A stretch of 64,000 bases of DNA, taken from positions 868,001 to 932,000 of the forward strand of contig JACKLW010000005.1 of the NCBI GenBank assembly GCA_024235715.1. The letters are read 5' to 3'. Below, piece by piece: positions 52,518 to 60,897 of this stretch. The notes beneath the pieces were generated by a model that had not been told where the DNA came from, made no database searches, and saw nothing but the letters and a program-made list of their open reading frames with translations. The translations under genes were made by a program, and so were the position numbers. The DNA comes from Accumulibacter sp. Lineage in GTDB: Bacteria; Pseudomonadota; Gammaproteobacteria; Burkholderiales; Rhodocyclaceae. The first letter of the stretch is position 1, and each line of letters starts with the position of its first letter.

Positions 52518-54583
52518 GGCTGCCTGCGCTTCCTCAGCCAGTGCACGGCCACGAACGCGGCAGTCAGGGCAAAACCCAGCTCGTCGGTCGCCGGCAAGGC
52601 GACGATCAGGCTGGCTGCGGCGGCGGTGGCCAGAACACGCTCCAACACATTCAGCGGCGCCCAGAAATAGCCGATCGCAGCGCCACCCCACAGGGCGATC
52701 GCCAGCACCGCCTTGAGCAGCACATAGGCGACCGCCAGGACCGACGGATTCCCCTGCAGCATGATCGCCGGGTCGTAGACCGCCATGTAGGGAACGACGA
52801 AGCCGGCGATGGCGATCTGCACGGCCTTCAAGCCGATCTTCAGCCCGGGCTCCTTGGCGATGGAACTGGCCGCAAAGGCGGCCAGCGCCACCGGCGGCGT
52901 CAGGTCGGCCATGATCCCGAAGTAGAAAACGAACATGTGGCTGACTATAAGGGGTACGCCGAGCTTGAGCAGGGCCGGCGCGGCAATGGCGCTGGTGATG
53001 ATGTAGTTCGGTATGGTCGGGATGCCCATGCCCAGGATCAGGCAGACCAGCATGGTCAGAAGCAGCGACAGGAAAAGACTGGTCTCGCCGACGGCAAGGA
53101 TGAAACCGGCGAAGCTGGAGGCGGCGCCGGTCAGCGTCAGGATGCCGATGATCACCCCGACGATGCTGCAGGCGACGCCGACCGGCAGCGCCTGCCGGGC
53201 GCCGTCGGCCAGGCTCGTCTTCATGGTGTGCAGGCTCTGCCGGCCACCGTTGACGAAGCAGGCCAGCGCCACCAGCACGGCAATCACCACCAGCAGTGCA
53301 TGCACGCCCCACTCGAGCATCGTCGCACAGCCCAGCCCCAGGGCGATCCAGAATACGTAGCGGAAAGCGGTGCCGGAAACCCGCGCGGCAATCGCCGCAC
53401 CAAGGATCAGTACCGCGGTCAGCGACAGACCGACCATTCCCGAGAACATCGGGGTGAAGCCATTGAACAGCATCCCGACGAGAATCATCAGCGGCAGGAT
53501 CAGGTACCACTGCTCGCGGATCGCGCGCAGCGGATTCGGACAGTCCTCTTTCGGAATCCCGGTCAGGCCCTTGCGCCCGGCTTCCAGGTGCACCATCCAG
53601 AACACCGTCAGGTAGTACAGGATGGCAGGCACGATGGCCGCCTTGACGACCTCGGTATAGGGCACATCGAGGTTCTCGGCCATGATGAAGGCAACCGCCC
53701 CCATCACCGGCGGCATCACCTGGCCACCCATCGACGAAGTCGCCTCGACGGCGCCGGCAAAGACACCCGAATAGCCGAAACGCTTCATCAGCGGAATGGT
53801 GAACTGGCCGGTGGTGAGCACATTGGCAACGCCGGAACCCGAGATCGTCCCCATCAGGCCGGACGAGAGCACCGCCACTTTCGCCGGCCCGCCCTTGGTG
53901 TGGCCGACGGTGCCCAATGCCAGCGAATTGAAGAGATTGATCATCCCCGCGTGTTCGAGAAAGGAGCCGAAGAGGATGAACAGGAAGATGTAGGTTGCCG
54001 AGACCAGCGTCGGAATGCCGAACAGGCCCTCGGTACCGAGCGCCAGCTGGTTGATGATCTGGTCGAAGCCGTAGCCGCGATGTTCCAGCACGCCCGGGAG
54101 ATACTCGCCGAACATGCCGTAGGCCAGGAAGCCACCGCAAACGAGGGGCAGCGCCAGACCGAGCAGGCGACGAGCCGCCTCGAAGACCAGGACCACCAGC
54201 GCGGTACCGACCACCAGGTCGGCGGTGCTCGGGTCGCCCGAACGCTGAATCAGCTCGGCTTCGAAGATCCAGTGATAGGTACCGAGCGCAAAGGCGACGA
54301 CGGCGAGCACACCGTCGGCGATGCTGATCCGCGTGAGCTCGCCGGCGCGCTTGAATGCCGGGTAGAGCAGAAAGGTGATGGTCAGCAGGAAACCGACGTG
54401 CAGCGAGCGGGTAACCAGGCTCGACAGGGGATGGAAGGCGGCAACGGTCAGCTGGTAGGCGGAGAACGCCAGGGCGACGGCGGTGACCAGTTGCAGCGAG
54501 CGGCCCGAGAGATTTCGCTGCGTGCCGTGCGCGGCGCTTTCTTCCGCGCCGTGATCCTGCGGAGCTGCGAGGCTGTCATTCAT
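52502..54583 (-). CDS. TRAP transporter fused permease (4TM/12TM)
   Basis: 693 residues, almost wholly membrane helices, with both small (DctQ-like) and large (DctM-like) parts fused. Signature stretches are HTKGGPAKVAVLSSGLMGTISGSGVANVLTTG and EATSSMGGQVMPPVMGAVAFIMAENL, plus MGIPTIPNYIITSAIAAPALLKLGV. It is the TAXI-type TRAP permease driven by ion gradients. It follows the TAXI binding protein by 67 bases and precedes DUF1850. Likely substrates are C4-dicarboxylates, glutamate or other organic acids. Confidence 0.96.
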   Translation of the reverse strand: MNDSLAAPQDHGAEESAAHGTQRNLSGRSLQLVTAVALAFSAYQLTVAAFHPLSSLVTRSLHVGFLLTITFLLYPAFKRAGELTRISIADGVLAVVAFALGTYHWIFEAELIQRSGDPSTADLVVGTALVVLVFEAARRLLGLALPLVCGGFLAYGMFGEYLPGVLEHRGYGFDQIINQLALGTEGLFGIPTLVSATYIFLFILFGSFLEHAGMINLFNSLALGTVGHTKGGPAKVAVLSSGLMGTISGSGVANVLTTGQFTIPLMKRFGYSGVFAGAVEATSSMGGQVMPPVMGAVAFIMAENLDVPYTEVVKAAIVPAILYYLTVFWMVHLEAGRKGLTGIPKEDCPNPLRAIREQWYLILPLMILVGMLFNGFTPMFSGMVGLSLTAVLILGAAIAARVSGTAFRYVFWIALGLGCATMLEWGVHALLVVIAVLVALACFVNGGRQSLHTMKTSLADGARQALPVGVACSIVGVIIGILTLTGAASSFAGFILAVGETSLFLSLLLTMLVCLILGMGIPTIPNYIITSAIAAPALLKLGVPLIVSHMFVFYFGIMADLTPPVALAAFAASSIAKEPGLKIGLKAVQIAIAGFVVPYMAVYDPAIMLQGNPSVLAVAYVLLKAVLAIALWGGAAIGYFWAPLNVLERVLATAAAASLIVALPATDELGFALTAAFVAVHWLRKRRQPCRSA

Positions 54584-54650
54584 GGCGTGTCCTTGCAGCG
54601 CGCGGCCTTGCTGCGGGGTCCCCGCAGCAAGGCCGTCTGGCGCCAGTCAA

Positions 54651-55604
54651 CTACTTGATCAGCCCGGCTTCGCGATAGTACTTCTCGGCGCCCGGATGGA
54701 AGGGGACCGGCGGCTTCCTGGCTGCGTTCTCCTTGTTGATCGCCTTGGCAGCAGCGTGCGCCGCCACCAGTTGATCGAGGTTGGCGAACATCGACTTGGT
54801 CATCGTGTAGACGACATCGGTGGAGACACCCTCGTGCGTGACCAGGAAGTTCTGCACGGCGACTGTTGGAACCGCTGCGGTTTGTCCTCGGTAGGTATCG
54901 GCCGGAACGGTGCCGGGCTGATAGGCCGCTTCACCGATCTTGTTCACCACCTCGACCGGGATCGGGATGACGGTGATCGGCAGCGAAGTCGCCAGGTCAC
55001 GCAGTGCGGCAACCCCGAGCCCCGCCGAGATGACGGTGGCGTCGAGCTGGCGGTTCTTCATCAGTTCTACCGATTCACCGAAGGGCAGGTACTCGACCTT
55101 GCCGAAATCCTTGTAGCTCATGCCGGCCGCCTTGAAGATCTCGCGCGCGTTGAGTTCGGTACCCGACTTCGGCGCACCGACGGCAACGTTCTTGCCCTTC
55201 AGGTCGGCGAGCGTCTTGATGCCGGATTCCTCGCTGGCGACGATCTGGATGTAGTTGGGGTAGATCGCGGCGACCGTGCGCAGCTTCTTGAGGGGCGTCT
55301 TGAAACCGGCTTCCTCGTTGCCTTTCCAGGCCTCGCCCAGGGCGTCACCGAGCGTGAAGGCGATTTCGCCGCGACCGGCCTGCAACAGGTTGAGATTCTC
55401 GGCGCTGGCCTTGGTTGCCTGCACCGAGGTCTTGGCGTCGGGAATCGCCTTGGCATAGATCTGCGAGAGCGCGACGCCGAGCGGATAGTAGACGCCGCTG
55501 GTGCCTCCGGTCAGAACATTGATGAATTCGGCGGCGTGGGCCGATACGGAAAAACAGGCGGCTGCGGCAGCGGCCAGCAGGGTGCGGCGCAATGATGCCT
55601 TCAT
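54651..55604 (-). CDS. TAXI-family TRAP solute-binding protein
   Basis: 317 residues from MKASLRRTLLAAAAAACFSV; the longer frame adds 118 non-conserved residues. The signal peptide ends VSAHA. The mature part has the TAXI motif FINVLTGGTSGVYYPLGVALSQIYAK, VQATKASAENLNLLQAGRGEIAFTLGDAL and LADLKGKNVAVGAPKSGTELNAREI. It captures a substrate in the periplasm and hands it to the fused permease encoded next. The sigma54-type promoter upstream and the DctD-like gene next to it imply substrate-induced expression. Confidence 0.95.
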   Translation of the reverse strand: MKASLRRTLLAAAAAACFSVSAHAAEFINVLTGGTSGVYYPLGVALSQIYAKAIPDAKTSVQATKASAENLNLLQAGRGEIAFTLGDALGEAWKGNEEAGFKTPLKKLRTVAAIYPNYIQIVASEESGIKTLADLKGKNVAVGAPKSGTELNAREIFKAAGMSYKDFGKVEYLPFGESVELMKNRQLDATVISAGLGVAALRDLATSLPITVIPIPVEVVNKIGEAAYQPGTVPADTYRGQTAAVPTVAVQNFLVTHEGVSTDVVYTMTKSMFANLDQLVAAHAAAKAINKENAARKPPVPFHPGAEKYYREAGLIK

Positions 55605-55799
55605 CGATTGTCTCCTTTGGTGTTTTGCTGCGGTGGGTTTTCTGGAACGCTCATGTTCGCACGGCTGTTCTCTCTGCCAACCCACTCCGGACCCCGCCCG
55701 CTGCCCGAAGTGCTGCGACGACGGGAAAGAAACGGATTCCCCGGCCTGCCGTTCACCAGAGTGATTGACGGATCGCGGCGCGAACGCCCGGATCAAGCA

Positions 55800-55814
55800 G
55801 CAGGATTCATGCCA
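55800..55814 (-). promoter_or_regulatory. Candidate sigma54 promoter of the TAXI-TRAP operon
   Basis: On the minus strand the sequence TGGCATGAATCCTGC matches the sigma54 consensus TGGCACG-N4-TTGC at 13 of its core positions except two, with the GG and GC exactly ten bases apart. Transcription would begin near 55788, giving a leader of about 185 bases. The 367 bases between the dctD-like stop and the binding-protein start hold this site, the operator at 55907 and no gene. Confidence 0.6.
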
Positions 55815-55906
55815 CCTCAAACCATGCCGCAAGCTATTGAATATTTTGGAAACCGGTTCCGGTTCCACGGGCCGGCGCGCGAAAACCCGGAATGACACAC
55901 GCCCCT

Positions 55907-55922
55907 GTGCGGATTTTCGCAC
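55907..55922 (-). promoter_or_regulatory. DctD-like operator (enhancer) upstream of the TAXI gene
   Basis: A perfect inverted repeat GTGCG-N6-CGCAC, about 110 bases upstream of the candidate -12 element, the usual distance for a sigma54 activator. On the minus strand, with flanks, it reads CGTGCGAAAATCCGCACA, very close to rhizobial DctD sites as I remember them. The neighbouring gene encodes a DctD-like activator. Confidence 0.55.
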
Positions 55923-55971
55923 GCGGGTTCCGCGCATTTCCGGGAGCGGCCCGCGCATGCATGCTGTCCGT

Positions 55972-57297
55972 TCAGCGAAAGCGCTCGACGACGATTCCGT
56001 GGCGAGTCAGTTTGTCGTACAGGGTCTTTTTTGGCGTTTGCAGCGATTCCGCGGTGTCGGCGACGTTGCCTTTGCACTGCCTCAGGGCTTCTTCGATGAT
56101 CTGCTTCTCGGCGCGATCGACGCATGCGGCCAGCGAGAAGGACGAGGCCGGGGTGTCGACCGGGAACAGCGCATCGGGCAGACCGAGCGCGCAGCGTTCG
56201 GCGACATTCTTCAGTTCGCGGACATTGCCTGGCCAGTCGTGCGCGCCCCAGCGCAGGAGATCGGCCGGAGTCCAGCTGACCAGCGGACGCTGGTAACGCT
56301 GCGCGGCCTCCTGCAGAAAATGCGCCATCAGCAGCGGGATGTCCTCACGATGATCGCGCAAGGCGGGCAGGTCGATGCTGACCACCCCCAGTCGGTAATA
56401 GAGGTCGGCGCGAAACTGACCCGCGTCGGACAGGGCCTTGAGATCGACCTTGCTGGCGGCCACCAGTCGGCAGTCGACGGCAATGCTCTGATTGCTGCCC
56501 AGGCGCTCCAGGCATCGCTCCTGCAGGACGCGCAGGAGCTTGACCTGCAGATTGAGCGGCATCGATTCGATTTCGTCGAGAAAGAGCGTGCCGCCGCTGG
56601 CGTGCTCGATGCGCCCGATGCGCCGCCTGCCAGCGCCCGTGAAAGCGCCGGCTTCGTGGCCGAAAAGCTCGCTTTCGACGACGCTTTCCGGCAGAGCGCC
56701 GCAGTTGATGGCCACGAAGGGGCCGCGCTGACCACTGGCTTCATGGATGGCCCTGGCGACGACCTCCTTGCCACAACCGGTTTCGCCGTTGATCAGGATA
56801 TCGACGCCCGTCGGCGCCAGGTTCGCCACCAGCCGGCGCACATTCTGCATCGCCGCCGACTGCCCGATGATGCGCGCGATGCCGTCGCCGAGGCGCGCCT
56901 TGAGCTCGCGGTTCTCGAGGATCAGCGCGCGTCTTTCCAGCGCACTCCTGACCGCGGCGACCAGCCGTTCGGACGGGAACGGCTTTTCAATGAAGTCGTA
57001 GGCACCTTCACGCATCGCTTCGACAGCCATCGCCACGTCGCCGTGGCCGGTCATCAGCAGCACCGGCAACTCGCGGTCGCAGTCATGCAAACGACGCAGC
57101 AGCGCCAGGCCGTCGAGTCCTGGCAGGCGCACGTCGCTGACCACCAGCGCCGGGCTTGTCGAAGCGAATGCAGCCAGCATGACTTCGCCGTCGCCAAAAC
57201 CACGCACCGGGATGTCTGCCAGCGACAAGGCCTGTTCGCAGCCCTTGCGGACGGCGGCGTCGTCCTCGACCAGGAAGACCGGCGCCTCAAGCGCCAT
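55972..57297 (-). CDS. DctD-like sigma54-dependent response regulator
   Basis: 441 residues in NtrC order. The receiver domain (1-120) has VVSDVRLPGLDG with the phosphoryl Asp. The AAA+ domain (about 140-365) has Walker A GETGCGKE, the sigma54-contact loop GAFTGA, and Walker B GGTLFLDEIES. A Fis-type helix-turn-helix ends the protein (CKGNVADTAESLQTPKKTLYDKL). All activator features are intact. It should switch on sigma54 promoters, most obviously that of the TAXI-TRAP genes just downstream. Its start overlaps the end of the PAS histidine kinase gene by 11 bases, so that kinase is its likely partner. Confidence 0.95.
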   Translation of the reverse strand: MALEAPVFLVEDDAAVRKGCEQALSLADIPVRGFGDGEVMLAAFASTSPALVVSDVRLPGLDGLALLRRLHDCDRELPVLLMTGHGDVAMAVEAMREGAYDFIEKPFPSERLVAAVRSALERRALILENRELKARLGDGIARIIGQSAAMQNVRRLVANLAPTGVDILINGETGCGKEVVARAIHEASGQRGPFVAINCGALPESVVESELFGHEAGAFTGAGRRRIGRIEHASGGTLFLDEIESMPLNLQVKLLRVLQERCLERLGSNQSIAVDCRLVAASKVDLKALSDAGQFRADLYYRLGVVSIDLPALRDHREDIPLLMAHFLQEAAQRYQRPLVSWTPADLLRWGAHDWPGNVRELKNVAERCALGLPDALFPVDTPASSFSLAACVDRAEKQIIEEALRQCKGNVADTAESLQTPKKTLYDKLTRHGIVVERFR

Positions 57298-58852
57298 CGA
57301 TCACGTCATCGCCGAGCGCGCAATCGATCGGCAGAGTGACGCGGAAACAGCAGCCGCCCCCGGGCTGCGCGCGCACTTCGATGCGTCCATGGTGACGCTG
57401 AACGATGCTGTACGAAAGCGACAAACCCAGCCCGGTACCCTGACCGCCCGGTTTGGTGGTAAAAAACGGTTCGAAGACACGGGCCACATTCTCCGGGGCG
57501 ATGCCCGTACCGTTGTCGCTGACTTCGACCCACACGGTCTCTGCGTCGCAGCCGGTTCTGATGATGATCCGGCCATAGTCCTCGATCGCCTGTGCGGCAT
57601 TGAGCAGCAGGTTCATGAATACCTGATTGATCTGCGAGGGCGCGCAGTTCACCAGCGGCAGTTCGCCGTAGCGCTTCTCCACCTTTGCCTTGTGCTTGAT
57701 TTCGTGCCAGACGATGTTCAGCGTGCTTTCCAGACCCTGATGCAGGTCGCAGCACTGCCAGTTCGGCTCGCCCGGCCGCGCGAAGTCCTTGAGGTCGAAG
57801 ATGATGCGGCGCACGCGGTCCAGACCCTCAAGCGACTCATCGACCAGGCGCTTCATGTCCGCGCACAGCTCCGTGTAACCGATTTCCTTCTTGATCTGCT
57901 CGACCCGGGCAGTGCACTCGCTACTATGCGAGCCGCCTTGTTCATAGGCATCCAATACCCGCAGCAGATCGTCAGCATACCTGCCCAAGAGACCGAGATT
58001 GGAGAGAGCGAAACCGACCGGATTGTCCACCTCGTGGGCGACCCCGGTGGCCAGCTGACCGATCGCCGCCATCTTCTCCAGTTGTCCGACCGCCGCCATC
58101 TTCTCCGATTGCAGCAGCCGGTCGTGTGCCTCCGCGAGCTTGCCCTGGGCGATCTTGTGTTCAGTCAGGTCGGTGAACACGCCCACCAGATGCGTGAGCA
58201 TGCCATCGCTGTCATGGATCTTCGTGATCGAGAGAGACTGCGGGTAGAGCGAGCCGTCCTTGCGCCGGTTGATGAGTTCCCCATGCCAGCAGCCCTCCTC
58301 CAGGATCGACGTCCACATGCGGTCGTAAAAGGCACGCCCATGCTCACCCGAACGCAGCAGACGCGGCGTCAGGCCGCGTGCTTCGGCCGCCGAATAGCCG
58401 GTAATCGCGGTAAAAGCGTGATTGACGCGGACGATGACGCCATCGGGCCGGGTGACCATGACCCCTTCCAGGGCGCTCTCGAGCACCTGATCGGCCAGCG
58501 CCAGTTGTTCCTGCATCGCGTATCGCGCCGTGGTGTCGCGCAGGCTGACTGCGGTTGCCGGCTGCCCGAGCCAGTCGAAGCTCGAGGCGCGCAGCTCGGC
58601 CCGGCCGATACAGCCCGTGCGATCGATATACTCGATTTCGGCATGCCGGCCATCCGGCGTGATCGGCAGACCGAGATCCCTTCCGACGAGTTCTCGGCCA
58701 GCGAACATGTGATACGCGCCACGGTTGGCGTAGAGGACGATGCCCGATAGGTCCAGCACCAGGATGCCATCCGGGATGGCCTCCAGCAAGCCAAGGGTGG
58801 TCTGTTCGTCGTACGAAGAAACCTGTGGAAGCGAGTACAAATGGTTGGTCAT
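57287..58852 (-). CDS. Soluble PAS-PAS sensor histidine kinase
   Basis: 521 residues without membrane helices. PAS1 (about 15-110) and PAS2 (about 120-232) are followed by a coiled coil and the phosphoacceptor His273 in GVAHEVDNPVGFALSNL. The HATPase domain has NLLLNAAQAIEDYG, VSDNGTGIAPENV, FEPFFTTKPGGQGTGLGLSLS, all intact. The PAS pair is closely similar to that of the KaiA-like protein encoded 2 kb upstream. Residues 250-267 are a tandem duplication just before the H box. It ends inside the DctD-like gene start. It is separated from kaiC by 215 bases and may have its own promoter. Confidence 0.95.
   Translation of the reverse strand: MTNHLYSLPQVSSYDEQTTLGLLEAIPDGILVLDLSGIVLYANRGAYHMFAGRELVGRDLGLPITPDGRHAEIEYIDRTGCIGRAELRASSFDWLGQPATAVSLRDTTARYAMQEQLALADQVLESALEGVMVTRPDGVIVRVNHAFTAITGYSAAEARGLTPRLLRSGEHGRAFYDRMWTSILEEGCWHGELINRRKDGSLYPQSLSITKIHDSDGMLTHLVGVFTDLTEHKIAQGKLAEAHDRLLQSEKMAAVGQLEKMAAIGQLATGVAHEVDNPVGFALSNLGLLGRYADDLLRVLDAYEQGGSHSSECTARVEQIKKEIGYTELCADMKRLVDESLEGLDRVRRIIFDLKDFARPGEPNWQCCDLHQGLESTLNIVWHEIKHKAKVEKRYGELPLVNCAPSQINQVFMNLLLNAAQAIEDYGRIIIRTGCDAETVWVEVSDNGTGIAPENVARVFEPFFTTKPGGQGTGLGLSLSYSIVQRHHGRIEVRAQPGGGCCFRVTLPIDCALGDDVIDGA
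58052..58105 (-). repeat. 27-base tandem duplication inside the kinase gene
   Basis: Two adjacent 27-base copies (58052-58078 and 58079-58105) match at 24 positions. They encode EKMAAVGQL and EKMAAIGQL, residues 250-258 and 259-267 of the kinase. Most relatives have a single EKMAAIGQLATGVAHE segment. Confidence 0.95.
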
Positions 58853-59067
58853 CGGTCAGTCCCTGCGTCGTCACTTGCGCAGAACAAATTGTAGCGGGCT
58901 TGGCGGCGCCCGGATTGCAGCAGGCACCCACCGCTCGGATCAAGAATCGGCATACCTTCACCGGTGGCTTGGACGATGGCGCTGGAGCGCGCGCGACTTC
59001 CCTGCGACTGCCTCTTCCGTGTTGGCCTGGTGTCGCCGATCGACATCGCGCGTGCCAGTCTGTCGCC

Positions 59068-60591
59068 CTACTCGCCCAGTTCTTCCCTGAACAGCGAGCC
59101 CATCCGTTCGATTTCCGGCTGCGAGATCTGCATCGGCTGACCGGAGAGGATCCCGGCGATGCCGTGGAACTGTGCGCCGATGTGCATCCCCTGCCCGTCG
59201 ATGGCGTACTCCCTGATCCCCTTGTCATGCATCGAACCGCGCATCTTGAGCACCGTGATGCCCCGACGCATCTCGCCGAACATCTCCACGTAACGCAGCA
59301 GCAGGATCGAGTCGGTGATGGTGGAAATGTGTTCCTCGGTGATCGAAGCGCCGCCAAGCAGGGTCGGCGTCGTCGACGAGAAAAGCCCGACGATTTCCTG
59401 ATGCTTGATGAACGAGGTGATCCCGATGACAAACTCGCGGAAGCTCTTGCCGGTGGACACCCGCTCGAGCGCGGAAAGGCTGTCCACCGCGACGCGGGTC
59501 GGCTTGAAGGCGCGAATCTCCTTCTTCATCCGGATCAGGTGGTCTTCGAGCCCCATCACCTCCGGGTACACGCAGACCACTTTCAGCCTGCCCTCCTGCT
59601 CCATGGTCTCGAAATCCATGCCCCAGCCGGATGCATTGCGGAAGAGCTGCTCGCGACTCTCTTCAAAGGCAAACAGCAGGCACCGATCGTCCTGCTGCTG
59701 CGCGCCGCTGACGAACGCGGTCACCAGTAGCGTCTTGCCGCAACCAGTCGCCCCCGAGACGAGGATGATCGAGTCGCGGAAAAAGCCACCGCCGCACATT
59801 TCGTCAAGCGTGTGGTTTCCGGACGTGACACGCAAGGTCGACGACTTCTGCTCGAGCTTGGTCTCGGAGAGCGGAATGATCACCACGCCCTCGCCGGGAA
59901 TGACCGTGAACGGGAACTCGCCCTTGGCGTGGTCGGTACCCCGGAACTTGAGGATTTCCAGCGTCCTGCGCCGCTTTTCGTCATCGAGGACGTTACGCAG
60001 GATGATCACATTGTCGGCGACGAACTCCTCGACGCCAAAGCGGGCCAGAGGGCCGTACTCCTCCGTTCTCTCGGCCGTCAGGAGCGCCGTCACGGCCATC
60101 TTCTTCAGCGCCACCGCCATGCGATAGAGCTCGCCGCGAACCGTCGCGACGTCCGAGAACTGACTGAATACCGCTCCCAGGGAGTCGACCGATACGCGTT
60201 GGCCCTGCACCTTGCCGACCGCATACTCGATGCGTGCCAACAGCGCGCCCAGATCGTAACTCCCGGCCTCGACAAGCTCCTGCTCCGGTTGCGGACTGGC
60301 GTCTACGAAGGCCAGTTTACCGTCGCCCACGAACTGCTCGAGGTTCCAGCCGAAGCTGAGCATATTGCTCATGATATTCTCCGGCGACTCTTCGAAGGTG
60401 ACAAAGACGCCGCCCTCGCCCCGGCGGATCCCCTCGACAAGAAACTGGACGGCAAAGACAGTCTTGGAGCTTCCCGCGGTTCCCGACAGGAGGCAGGTGC
60501 GACCCTTGGGAAGGCCACCCACGGAGACATGCTCGAAACCGGGGATGCCGGTTTCGAGCTTTTCCACTGCAGTGATCGCTGAGCCCGACAT
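59068..60591 (-). CDS. kaiC: Circadian clock protein KaiC
   Basis: 507 residues with two RecA-like ATPase domains. CI (1-245) has the Walker A GTAGSSKT at 37-44 and catalytic Glu67-Glu68 in TFEES; CII (246-507) has GATGCGKT at 280-287 and Glu310-Glu311 in FAFEES. The phosphorylation sites of cyanobacterial KaiC are kept: Ser423 and Thr424 in EEHISTITDS, with Thr418 matching Thr426. The C-terminal tail after 480 is shorter than in S. elongatus (519). In the first Walker motif a Ser replaces the usual Gly before Lys. It should form a hexamer that autophosphorylates and binds KaiB. It lies three bases after kaiB. Confidence 0.97.
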   Translation of the reverse strand: MSGSAITAVEKLETGIPGFEHVSVGGLPKGRTCLLSGTAGSSKTVFAVQFLVEGIRRGEGGVFVTFEESPENIMSNMLSFGWNLEQFVGDGKLAFVDASPQPEQELVEAGSYDLGALLARIEYAVGKVQGQRVSVDSLGAVFSQFSDVATVRGELYRMAVALKKMAVTALLTAERTEEYGPLARFGVEEFVADNVIILRNVLDDEKRRRTLEILKFRGTDHAKGEFPFTVIPGEGVVIIPLSETKLEQKSSTLRVTSGNHTLDEMCGGGFFRDSIILVSGATGCGKTLLVTAFVSGAQQQDDRCLLFAFEESREQLFRNASGWGMDFETMEQEGRLKVVCVYPEVMGLEDHLIRMKKEIRAFKPTRVAVDSLSALERVSTGKSFREFVIGITSFIKHQEIVGLFSSTTPTLLGGASITEEHISTITDSILLLRYVEMFGEMRRGITVLKMRGSMHDKGIREYAIDGQGMHIGAQFHGIAGILSGQPMQISQPEIERMGSLFREELGE

Positions 60592-60594
60592 GCG

Positions 60595-60897
60595 CTATTT
60601 CCCCCTTCCTTCGTTGCTCTCACCCACCGCGGCGATGTCAAGCCCGAGCAGGACCTTCTCCGTATCGCTGAGATCCCCGATGACCCGCCGCAAGGGCGGC
60701 GGCAGCTCTTTTACCAGGGTCGGGGTAGCGAGTATCTTCTGATCCTCTGCCAACTGCGGCTGTTCGAGGACGTCTATCACGGTCATTTCGTACTTCCCCT
60801 GCAGTTCCTCCGCGCAGATCCTCTGCAGGTTCCGAATCCCTTTCTCCGAGCGCGGCGTATGCCCCGTCACATAGAGCGTAAGCCTGAATTTGTTCAT
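60595..60897 (-). CDS. kaiB: Circadian clock protein KaiB
   Basis: 100 residues, close to cyanobacterial KaiB (102). The thioredoxin-like fold-switch protein is clear from [52 protein letters not shown] and [17 protein letters not shown]. KaiB binds the KaiC CI ring in the night-like state and sequesters KaiA in cyanobacteria. Its start overlaps the stop of the KaiA-like gene (ATGA) and its stop is three bases before kaiC. Confidence 0.98.
   Translation of the reverse strand: MNKFRLTLYVTGHTPRSEKGIRNLQRICAEELQGKYEMTVIDVLEQPQLAEDQKILATPTLVKELPPPLRRVIGDLSDTEKVLLGLDIAAVGESNEGRGK

Noticed and set aside
52541-54658. 705-codon plus-strand frame opposite the TRAP permease
   Set aside because: The permease frame has a full set of membrane helices and family motifs. 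The opposite frame is a polar, Gln/His/Arg-rich translation typical of an antisense shadow.
55845-55868. CCGGTTCCGGTTCC direct repeat as a second activator site
   Set aside because: It is not an inverted repeat of the GTGCG/CGCAC type and is short enough to occur by chance.
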